From Anaerolineae bacterium (lineage in GTDB: Bacteria; Chloroflexota; Anaerolineae; JAFGEY01), in assembly GCA_016929205.1 (NCBI GenBank), contig JAFGJF010000056.1:1-6340 (forward strand): a DNA stretch of 6,340 nucleotides, read 5' to 3'. Below the pieces are notes generated by a model that did not search any database, was not told the DNA's origin, and saw nothing but the letters and a program-made list of their open reading frames with translations. Shown here one piece after another: positions 1 through 5,614 of this stretch. The position numbers and the translations under genes are program-made. Within the stretch, counting starts at the first letter, position 1; every line of letters begins with the position of its first letter.

Positions 1-384
1 CATCACATTGTCGTCGTGGTCGATGGCGGGCCCAAAATCATCACCTGTATCGTCGATGGCAAGCTCAACGATGGCGGCGCCTTCCGGCAGTTTGGCTGGG
101 GCAGGTTCAGCCCCAACCTGCGTGACGTCAACGGCGCCGAGCAATTGTCTATTGCACCCTACGTCGAGGGACTGCGCGTCTACAACCGCGCCCTGCACAC
201 CCAGAGGCGATTGGCAATTTTCGAGCAGGGCTGGGGCAACCGTCATTTAAAAGATAGGTTGGTCACCGTCTGGGGATTGAGCAGGATCGCAACGTTGGGC
301 ACGCTTCTCCTCCTTGGTCATTGGGACGTTGGCCAGCCTTCTAGCCCATACCCGCGGCCTGGCCCAGGTAATAAGGCCAGATGA
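1..384 (+). CDS. LamG/concanavalin-like domain protein, C-terminal part only, probably frameshifted near its end
   Basis: The gene enters from the left edge, so only about the last 70 to 127 residues are seen. The first 66 codons have coherent codon use and read like the last beta strands of a Laminin_G_3 type jelly roll: VVVVDGGPKI, then VDGKLNDGG, then the typical closing strand EGLRVYNRALHTQ. Such domains bind glycans or proteins outside the cell, usually as part of larger secreted proteins; substrate and full architecture cannot be told. The unbroken frame runs to a TGA at 382-384, but from about 204 on it has poor codon use, no family resemblance, and overlaps the opposite gene by 44 bp. 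In frame 3, from 207, the sequence reads AIGNFRAGLGQPSFKR and stops at TAG 255-257, a more family-like ending. I infer a one-base deletion around 200-207, real or a sequencing error. Domain call moderately sure; true end uncertain. Confidence 0.6.
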   Translation, partial: HHIVVVVDGGPKIITCIVDGKLNDGGAFRQFGWGRFSPNLRDVNGAEQLSIAPYVEGLRVYNRALHTQRRLAIFEQGWGNRHLKDRLVTVWGLSRIATLGTLLLLGHWDVGQPSSPYPRPGPGNKAR

Positions 385-511
385 GCAGCGCCAGCAGCGC
401 CTTGGTCCAGACCAAGTTGGCAAAAGCGATCGTGAACAGCCAACCGATAAACCAAATCACGCCGACAATATCCGCGCTGACGCTGACCTGAGTCCTGTTA
501 TGTTCCGCCAT
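341..511 (-). CDS. Small two-helix membrane protein, 56 aa
   Basis: This 56-residue protein begins with a soluble MAEHNRTQVSVSAD stretch. Two hydrophobic segments follow, about residues 15-33 (VGVIWFIGWLFTIAF) and 35-50 (LVWTKALLALLIWPYYLG), with a tight turn between, so it is probably a helical hairpin in the inner membrane. The aromatic-rich signatures GWLFTI and LLIWPYYLG resemble small uncharacterised membrane proteins I have seen in diverse bacteria; no function is known to me. The ATG at 511-509 is chosen over the upstream in-frame Met (598) because AAGGAG lies 7 nt before it on the minus strand and the upstream 29 residues look non-coding. It lies 169 nt downstream of the DUF438 gene on the same strand and could be carried on the same transcript. 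No terminator was seen after it. Reality of the gene is fairly sure; function unknown. Confidence 0.75.
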   Translation of the reverse strand: MAEHNRTQVSVSADIVGVIWFIGWLFTIAFANLVWTKALLALLIWPYYLGQAAGMG

Positions 512-680
512 GTCACTCTCCTTCGTTGACGTGCCTGACAGGGCCTGCTCCCGGTCCACCCGGTGCTCGCCTGGCAGCGACCTGTTGCACGCCGGCAACA
601 GTCTGCTTTAAGGATACCACGTCTGGCAACGGTTTGCCCGATACGCAACTGACAGGTGACTGACGAATCGATGTCATAAA

Positions 681-1937
681 CTAGTCGTCCAGCAGCCGTT
701 TTTCCCCTTCCAAGGCGCGGATGCCGGTCACTTCCTGGCTGACTTCCAGCGTGCCCCGGTAGGTGCCATCACGGTCGCGCATGGCGAAATAGCGGATGTG
801 GATAAACTGTCCTTGCATCTGGATCCAGAACTCGGCTTTGTCACGCGTACCGCTGTGAAAATCATCCAAAATCTGCTGTACGCGATGCACGCTGGCTGGC
901 GGATGACACTGCTGCACCTTGCGGCCAATGATCGCCGGCGAACGCGGAAAGATGCGCTCGCGCGCCTGTGAGAAAAAACGCACTGCGTCGTTCTCATCGA
1001 CAAAGGTCACGTCGACCGGCAGGTGAGTGAGCAGCAAGTTGATCTGCTGCGCTGTCAGTGCCCCCACGTCGAGCGGAATCAGTCCCTGCGCGGCCCCAGG
1101 TGCCGTACCCTGACCGGGGTGCGTATATTGCGGGCGCTCGATGGCCCGGGCACGCTGTGCCAGGTCATCCGGCGGCCACTGGTTGCCTGGTTCGACGTAG
1201 ACATAACCGATCTCGTGCTCCTGGGCGCGTATCGCTGCCCATTCTTCATCGCTCAGCTTTTCCAATGACGTCGGAAAAAGAATGTTTTCTTCCTTGTAGA
1301 CCATTTCGCGGATCGCCGTGGCCAACGGCGCCCATATCTCATCGATCTGCCGGACAAAGCCAGCCGGGTCACCGGGGCGGGTGTTCAGCAGTTCGTCCAG
1401 CGCTTTCCAGGCGGCGCGGATGTCATCGTGTATGGCCCACATCACCGATGATGGCCCGGAAAAGCCGTGCTGTTCCAGGTAGGGAAAGAGCATATTTTCT
1501 TTGCGCAAATAGTGTTTGTCGAATTGGCGCAGAACCTGCAATGCGTCTTGAGCCCGGCGCAGCACATCCATGCCTGGAGCTGTTTTGAGTGCCTCGAGTG
1601 CACTTTCAAGCGTGCTCAGTGCGTCTTGGACGGCGGTATTCTCGGCCCGGAAACTATGCACCGGGTGACCGGGAATGCTTTCCGGCTGGGGTTGCGCATC
1701 GAGTGACTCGCGAAAGACGGCGACGTGCACGTCGCACAGCCGCTTGACTTCGGTTTCTGGAATGCCCTCCTGGATCAGGGCCTGTTCCATTTCGGCAATC
1801 TCGCTCGCGCCGACATCGGTGAGTAGTGCCGCAAACTCGGCTTTCACTTCGTCGACGGTCGCGCCCTCGTGCAATTGTCTGATCAGTTGCTTTAACACTT
1901 GCTGCCGTTTACTGTTGTTGTTGATGTATTCGCTCAC
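681..1937 (-). CDS. DUF438 - hemerythrin (HHE) - PAS domain protein, 418 aa
   Basis: Three domains are visible. Residues about 10-80 are the helical DUF438 domain. Residues about 90-225 form a hemerythrin-like four-helix bundle with candidate di-iron ligands His91, His94, Glu99, His142, Glu147, His170 and Glu216/217 (context HYLRKENMLFPYLE and YKEENILFP). Residues about 295-405 are a PAS domain with the motifs LPVDVTFVDE, FPRSPAIIGRKVQQCHPP, AEFWIQ and GTLEVSQEVT that typify this family. The protein ends just after GEKRLL. Length is usual for the family. It is cytoplasmic with no membrane segment. Hemerythrins bind O2 or NO or take part in iron-centre repair; the PAS part suggests sensing, but no output domain is present, so the role is inferred. 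The start is GTG (1937-1935) with AAAGGGG 6 nt upstream. It sits 78 nt downstream of hcp, behind a terminator-like hairpin, which supports a shared nitrosative/oxygen-stress role. Confidence 0.92.
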   Translation of the reverse strand: MSEYINNNSKRQQVLKQLIRQLHEGATVDEVKAEFAALLTDVGASEIAEMEQALIQEGIPETEVKRLCDVHVAVFRESLDAQPQPESIPGHPVHSFRAENTAVQDALSTLESALEALKTAPGMDVLRRAQDALQVLRQFDKHYLRKENMLFPYLEQHGFSGPSSVMWAIHDDIRAAWKALDELLNTRPGDPAGFVRQIDEIWAPLATAIREMVYKEENILFPTSLEKLSDEEWAAIRAQEHEIGYVYVEPGNQWPPDDLAQRARAIERPQYTHPGQGTAPGAAQGLIPLDVGALTAQQINLLLTHLPVDVTFVDENDAVRFFSQARERIFPRSPAIIGRKVQQCHPPASVHRVQQILDDFHSGTRDKAEFWIQMQGQFIHIRYFAMRDRDGTYRGTLEVSQEVTGIRALEGEKRLLDD

Positions 1938-1971
1938 CGCACACCCCTTTGTCCAAAAAGCTCTTCTTGGG

Positions 1972-2000
1972 AAAAGAGGCGAGTCTTGTATTGACTCGCC
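1972..2000 (-). terminator. Probable rho-independent terminator after hcp
   Basis: An 8-bp perfect inverted repeat, GGCGAGTC (1978-1985) and GACTCGCC (1993-2000), encloses a 7-nt loop. On the minus strand the stem is followed directly by TCTTTT (1977-1972), a short U tract. It begins 16 nt after the hcp stop and lies before the GTG of the DUF438 gene. The U tract is short, so it may be partial, letting some transcription through. Confidence 0.75.
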
Positions 2001-2015
2001 CCTGAAAAAACCGTT

Positions 2016-3671
2016 TTACTGTCCTGCGACGATCGCCGCTAGGTCGTCTTCGACACTGCCGATCGGCTTGATGTCAAAGTTTTCGACCAGGACGTTGAGC
2101 ACGCCCGGTGAGACAAAAGCCGGCAGGCTCGGGCCAAGGCGGATGTGCTTGACGCCAAGGTAGAGCAGGGCCAGCAACACAATGACCGCCTTTTGTTCGT
2201 ACCAGGCAATGTCATAGGCAATGGGCAGGTCGTTGATGTCATCCAACCCAAACGCGTCCTTGAGCTGCAGCGCAATGTAGGCCAACGAGTACGAATCGTT
2301 GCACTGTCCGGCGTCGAGCACGCGAGGAATACCGCCAATGTCACCCAGATCGAGTTTGTTGTAGCGGTACTTGGCGCAGCCGGCGGTCAGAATAACGTGA
2401 TCGGCGGGCAGTTTTTCTGCCAACTCGGTATAATAGTCGCGCCCCTTTTGCCGGCCATCGCAGCCGGCCATCACCACAAATCGTTTGATCGCGCCGCTCT
2501 TGACGGCATCGATGACCTTGTCGGCCACGCTCATGACCGTATTGCGCGCAAAACCGGCCGGAATGGTGCCTTCTTCTAGCGGTTCGGGGCTGTCACACTG
2601 CAGCGCCTTTTCGATGATCGGGCTAAAATCTTTTTGCCCGCCTTTGGGGCGATCGTCGATCCGCGGGCAGCCAGGCCATCCGGCCTGCCCGGTGGTGAAC
2701 AACCGGTCGACGTAGCTGTCTTTGGGCGGCACGATGCAGTTGGTGGTCATCAGGATCGGGCCATTGAACGACTCAAACTCGTCGCGCTGGTGCCACCACG
2801 ATCCGCCATAGTTGCCCACAAAGTGGTCGTATTTCTTGAACGCCGGGTAAGCGTTGGCCGGCAGCATCTCGCCGTGGGTATAGACGTTGACGCCTTTACC
2901 CTTGGTTTGCTGGAGCAGTTCGTCAAAATCGCGCAGATCGTGACCGCTGACCAGGATCGCCGGTCCTGGACGCACGCCGATGTTGACCTGGGTCGGTTCT
3001 GGATGGCCGTATGTGCCGGTGTTTGCTTCATCGAGCAAAGCCATTGCCCCCACGCCCATCTCACCGCTCTTGAGCACCAGGCCGACTAACTCGTCGGCGC
3101 CTATCGCGTCATTCGTGGTCGCCAGGAGCCCTTCCTGCAAAAATGCCAGCAGATCGTCGTTGGACCCTTCGAGTACGTAGGCGTGATCGGTATAAGCGGC
3201 CAACCCTTTGAGACCCAAGATCAGCAGTTGGCGCAGCGAACGAATGTCTTCGTGCTCGTTTTTGTCGGCCAAAATGCCCACCTCGAGCCCCTTGGCAACC
3301 AACTCAACCTGATCGCCCTTGCTTGGTGCCCACGTCGCGCCGGCAAAGGTCGCTGCCGGTAAAGAGCCATTCAATTTGATCTTTAGCGCATCGCGGCGCC
3401 GGATGGTTTCTTTGGCCAGATCGACGAAATAGGCCGGGTCAAAGTTAACGTTGGTGATCGTGGCAAACAAGGCCTCGGCCACAAACAGATCGGTCTCGGG
3501 ATCGCTGATCCCTTGTTTGCGGGCCTCAACGCCATAGAAGGACAATCCCTTGAGTAGCCAGATGGTCAGATCCTGCAGCGCAGCGACTTCCGGCGTTTTG
3601 CCGCATACGCCTCGGGTGGTGCAGCCAGTGCCTCTGGCCGTTTCCTGACATTGATAACAAAACATATCCAT
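2016..3671 (-). CDS. hcp: Hydroxylamine reductase / hybrid cluster protein (class I), 551 aa
   Basis: Hcp is a cytoplasmic iron-sulfur protein that reduces hydroxylamine to ammonia in vitro. In cells it is thought to remove NO or drive S-nitrosylation. The N-terminus has Cys5, Cys8, Cys17 and Cys23 in a CX2CX8CX5C pattern, the [4Fe-4S] arrangement of class I Hcp of anaerobes. All ligands of the hybrid Fe-S-O cluster can be placed by analogy to the Desulfovibrio protein: His244 (SGHDL), Glu268 (HGEMLPA), Cys312 (TTNCIVPP), Cys404 (AGCDGR), Cys432 ([10 protein letters not shown]), Cys457 (GQCNDSY) and Glu492 (WYEQK). AGWPGCPRI is also present. The length matches the family's roughly 550 aa. The ATG at 3671-3669 is preferred over an upstream TTG at 3695 because AAGGAG sits 7 nt before it and class I proteins begin close to MFCYQCQ. 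It is divergent from the MscS-ParB gene and upstream of DUF438. No dedicated reductase (Hcr) gene is adjacent. Confidence 0.97.
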   Translation of the reverse strand: MDMFCYQCQETARGTGCTTRGVCGKTPEVAALQDLTIWLLKGLSFYGVEARKQGISDPETDLFVAEALFATITNVNFDPAYFVDLAKETIRRRDALKIKLNGSLPAATFAGATWAPSKGDQVELVAKGLEVGILADKNEHEDIRSLRQLLILGLKGLAAYTDHAYVLEGSNDDLLAFLQEGLLATTNDAIGADELVGLVLKSGEMGVGAMALLDEANTGTYGHPEPTQVNIGVRPGPAILVSGHDLRDFDELLQQTKGKGVNVYTHGEMLPANAYPAFKKYDHFVGNYGGSWWHQRDEFESFNGPILMTTNCIVPPKDSYVDRLFTTGQAGWPGCPRIDDRPKGGQKDFSPIIEKALQCDSPEPLEEGTIPAGFARNTVMSVADKVIDAVKSGAIKRFVVMAGCDGRQKGRDYYTELAEKLPADHVILTAGCAKYRYNKLDLGDIGGIPRVLDAGQCNDSYSLAYIALQLKDAFGLDDINDLPIAYDIAWYEQKAVIVLLALLYLGVKHIRLGPSLPAFVSPGVLNVLVENFDIKPIGSVEDDLAAIVAGQ

Positions 3672-3700
3672 TGCATTTCTCCTTTTTGGGTCCAACTCGT

Positions 3701-3710
3701 ATTGATCAAT
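3701..3710. promoter_or_regulatory. 10-bp palindrome near the hcp transcription start, possible operator
   Basis: ATTGATCAAT is perfectly self-complementary. It lies just downstream of the predicted hcp start point and about 30 bp before the hcp ATG, a place where a bound repressor could act. The half sites resemble TTGAT of FNR-type boxes but without the 4-bp spacer, so an FNR site is not claimed. A 10-bp palindrome is expected several times by chance in 6 kb. Confidence 0.25.
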
Positions 3711-3718
3711 TCACGCTC

Positions 3719-3747
3719 AGTATAGCGCATTCAGGGAAAATTGTATG
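3719..3747 (-). promoter_or_regulatory. Possible hcp promoter
   Basis: On the minus strand TATACT (3724-3719) is a near-consensus -10. The hexamer 17 bp upstream (3747-3742, CATACA) matches only 3 of 6 -35 bases, which would suit an activator-dependent promoter. The expected start near 3712 gives a 5' leader of about 40 nt before the hcp ATG. A TTGT-N5-ACAA inverted repeat overlaps the -35 area. Confidence 0.4.
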
Positions 3748-3774
3748 TGACAAAAGTTCCAAAGCACACCTTGG

Positions 3775-3803
3775 TTGACAGCCAGCATGCTCTATGGTAT
3801 AGT
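3775..3803 (+). promoter_or_regulatory. Sigma70-type promoter for the MscS-ParB / ferredoxin / AOR genes
   Basis: TTGACA (3775-3780) and TATAGT (3798-3803) are separated by exactly 17 bp; the -35 is perfect and the -10 differs by one base. The start is expected near 3810, giving a 5' leader of about 165 nt before the channel gene. The 8-bp palindrome AGCATGCT (3784-3791) lies in the spacer. The promoter is divergent to that of hcp, with about 50 bp between the two -35 regions or less, so shared regulation is possible. Confidence 0.7.
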
Positions 3804-3855
3804 TTTGCCTATGAGAAGTATCAAATTGGGTTAAATTTTGTTGGCTGGAGCCGCG

Positions 3856-3978
3856 ATGAGAGAGGGTGCACTACGAATGAATAGTATATCATATCGACCT
3901 GTCACAGGCAAATCGCGACACATTCCTTTCATCTGCCGGACACCGGCTAGATGCGCACTTGAGGGAAGGACAAGATGA
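3856..3978 (+). CDS. Possible 40-aa leader ORF overlapping the channel gene start (ATGA)
   Basis: An ATG at 3856 follows GGAG with 5 nt spacing, and the frame stays open for 40 codons to a TGA at 3976-3978. That stop overlaps the ATG of the channel gene at 3975 as ATGA, the arrangement expected for translational coupling. The peptide is basic, rich in Arg, with two Cys, no membrane segment and no family I recognise. It uses many codons that are rare in the neighbouring genes (AGA, CGA, ATA, CTA), which argues against a conserved protein. It may be a leader peptide or a chance ORF. Confidence 0.2.
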   Translation: MREGALRMNSISYRPVTGKSRHIPFICRTPARCALEGRTR

Positions 3979-5171
3979 AATTTAGAAGAAATGTGATATG
4001 GTTGATTGTCTTGATCGCACTCGCGGCACTATTTGGCGTGCTCGATGCGCAAGGCTACACCCTGTATACGATGTCGAGCGGGGTGAGCATCAGCAGAACG
4101 CTGACCATCATCTGTGCCATCCTGGCCGGATATCAGCTCGGTGTGTTGACAATCAAAGGCTCGGTCAAGGTCCGGCGCGGTGCTCCGGGTGAGGTCGGCA
4201 TGCTGTCTAGCCTGCTGCGCGTTGTGGCCTGGATTGCCATCGTCGCTGCGGTCCTGGCGCTTTTTGGCGTGTTGGGTACGGTTGGCACGGCGCTGGGTGC
4301 GTTCAGTGGCCTGATCCTGGGCTGGTCTCTGCAGGCGCCAGTCAGCGGTGTAGCGGCCTGGGTTATGGTTTCACTGATGCGTCCCTTTCGCGTCGGCGAC
4401 CGGATCCAGCTTCCCTCATTGGGACTGGTGGGTGACGTCGTCGAGCTCTCGCCGATGTATACCCAGCTCAACCAGGTCGGAGGCGCCGTGGGCAGCGAAG
4501 AAGCGGTAAACCGCCCAATCCTGATTCCCAATGCGATGTTGTTCAGCCAGGTCGTGATCAACTATACCGCACGCCAGGATGCGGCCTTTATCCTTGACGA
4601 AGTGGTCACTCGCATTACTTACGATACCGACTGGGACGAGGCCGAACAGATTCTACTCGATGCGGCACGCGATGCGACGGGCGACGTCATCGCGCAGACC
4701 GGGCAGGAGCCATACGTGCGCTCGGATATGTACGACTATGGCGTGTACATGCGCTTGCGGTTTATGACCAAGGCGACAGATCGGCCGCGGATCACCTATG
4801 AGATCATCAAGCTCATCTTTCAGGGGTTTCAACGCAGCGCGCGCGTGGATTTTGCCATTCCCTATGTCTATTCGTTCCGCAAAGGCGTACAGGCGTCGGC
4901 CCGGTACGACGAAGCAGCTGCCGTGCAGCGGCCAACGGTGGATGTGCCGCTTAGCCAGATCGAGATGACCGATCAGGAACGGTCGAGTTTCCTGGGCAGC
5001 GAAGAAGAGATCGCCGAACTATCAGATCGGATCAAAAACGAAGGGCTGATCCAGCCCGTCGTGCTCAACCGGATCAAAGAGGGACAGTACCGGATCATCG
5101 CCGGGCATATGCGCGTTGAGGCGTGCAAGCGTCTGGGCTGGCGCAGCCTGCCGGCGATCGTCAGGGAGTGA
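3975..5171 (+). CDS. MscS-family mechanosensitive channel with C-terminal ParB-like domain, 398 aa
   Basis: Hydrophobic segments lie at about residues 7-23, 42-60 and 81-100. The pore-lining TM3 with following helix spans about 103-135 and leads into MRPFRVGDRIQL (135-146), the hallmark of MscS channels. The beta domain (about 140-200) includes the conserved RPILIPNAML, and the alpha/beta cage part runs about 204-300. LQAPVSG (119-125) puts Ala-Pro where the E. coli MscS kink has Gly-Ser. Residues about 322-398 match a ParB N-terminal-type domain: VDVPLSQIE, IAELSDRIKNEGLIQPVVL, QYRIIAGHMRVEACKRLGW, LPAIVRE. GHMRVEA aligns with the GERRxxA nucleotide-contact box. No helix-turn-helix follows. 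MscS topology puts this domain in the cytoplasm, where a nucleotide-dependent effect on gating is conceivable but only inferred. GGAAGGA lies 4 nt before the ATG. The ferredoxin gene starts 17 nt downstream. Channel call is sure; ParB-like call is strong from motifs. Confidence 0.93.
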   Translation: MKFRRNVIWLIVLIALAALFGVLDAQGYTLYTMSSGVSISRTLTIICAILAGYQLGVLTIKGSVKVRRGAPGEVGMLSSLLRVVAWIAIVAAVLALFGVLGTVGTALGAFSGLILGWSLQAPVSGVAAWVMVSLMRPFRVGDRIQLPSLGLVGDVVELSPMYTQLNQVGGAVGSEEAVNRPILIPNAMLFSQVVINYTARQDAAFILDEVVTRITYDTDWDEAEQILLDAARDATGDVIAQTGQEPYVRSDMYDYGVYMRLRFMTKATDRPRITYEIIKLIFQGFQRSARVDFAIPYVYSFRKGVQASARYDEAAAVQRPTVDVPLSQIEMTDQERSSFLGSEEEIAELSDRIKNEGLIQPVVLNRIKEGQYRIIAGHMRVEACKRLGWRSLPAIVRE

Positions 5172-5188
5172 GTAAAGGAGGGGCAGAA

Positions 5189-5614
5189 ATGGCCAAGCGG
5201 CTATCCGTTATCGACGTGGACCGCTGTATCGGCTGCCAGGCCTGTATGTTCGCCTGTGCTCGACGGTCAGGTGTCGGTGGGATCGAGAGATCGTGTATTG
5301 GCGTTCATTCCGCAGGGGGCTTTGAGCGCGGGTTCGTCGTCGTCGTCTGCCGCGCCTGTGCCGATCCACCTTGCGCGCACGTGTGCCCCACCGACGCACT
5401 TGTGCCCCGCGACGGCGGCGGCGTGCGCCTTGAGGAGAATCTCTGCATCGGCTGTGGCAACTGTGCCAAGGCATGTCCCTTTGGCGCTGTGTTCTGGGAT
5501 ATGGATCAGAACAAACCTCAAATCTGCGTGTATTGTGGCTACTGTGCCCGTTATTGCGCTTACGACGTGATCGTGCTGCAAGAGATCGAGGAGGTGCACC
5601 ATGCTGCCCAATGA
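5189..5614 (+). CDS. Polyferredoxin-type electron transfer subunit, four [4Fe-4S] motifs, 141 aa
   Basis: Sixteen cysteines fall into four cluster motifs: Cys13/16/19/23 (CIGCQACMFAC), Cys54/57/62/66 (CX2CX4CX3CP), Cys86/89/92/96 (CIGCGNCAKACP) and Cys113/116/119/123 (CVYCGYCARYC). The CX2CX4CX3C second motif is typical of the four-cluster Fe-S subunits that partner molybdenum and tungsten oxidoreductases. The last motif ends in Ala, not Pro. Cys36 is extra and unassigned. There is no signal peptide or membrane helix, so the protein is cytoplasmic. It most likely takes electrons from the AOR-family protein encoded directly downstream, as the small AorA subunit does in AorAB enzymes. The ATG at 5189 follows AAAGGAGGGG closely and is preferred to in-frame Met at 5123, which lies inside the channel gene. 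Its end overlaps the next start by 14 nt. Confidence 0.92.
   Translation: MAKRLSVIDVDRCIGCQACMFACARRSGVGGIERSCIGVHSAGGFERGFVVVVCRACADPPCAHVCPTDALVPRDGGGVRLEENLCIGCGNCAKACPFGAVFWDMDQNKPQICVYCGYCARYCAYDVIVLQEIEEVHHAAQ

Larger units (their letters stand above)
3672..3974. other. Divergent intergenic region, 303 bp
   Basis: This AT-richer stretch separates hcp (leftward) from the channel gene (rightward). It holds promoters in both directions, the ATTGATCAAT palindrome, an unassigned TTGT-N5-ACAA repeat at 3741-3753, a possible leader ORF and a small hairpin GCCGG-ACA-CCGGC at 3935-3947 placed about 15 nt before the channel ribosome site. No RNA gene or riboswitch fold was recognised. Confidence 0.6.

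Noticed and set aside
243..321. Two short minus-strand ORFs (19 codons from GTG 302 after AGGAGGA; 24 codons from ATG 321)
   Set aside because: Very short, mutually overlapping, no recognisable family; the Shine-Dalgarno-like string alone is weak evidence.
582..601. Perfect hairpin CTGTTGC-N6-GCAACAG between the DUF438 gene and the small membrane protein gene
   Set aside because: No U tract follows on either strand, and it lies 70 bp before the small gene's start; too little to call a terminator or RNA element.
1058..1588. Plus-strand open frame of 176 codons inside the DUF438 gene
   Set aside because: Pro/Arg-rich composition typical of an antisense shadow; the minus-strand frame has clear domains.
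3672..3695. Upstream TTG start adding eight residues to Hcp
   Set aside because: The Shine-Dalgarno AAGGAG lies inside that extension and serves the ATG at 3671; class I Hcp proteins start at MFCYQC or just before.
3701..3710. FNR box upstream of hcp
   Set aside because: TTGATCAA lacks the 4-bp spacer of TTGATNNNNATCAA, and it sits downstream of the likely start point, not at an activating position.
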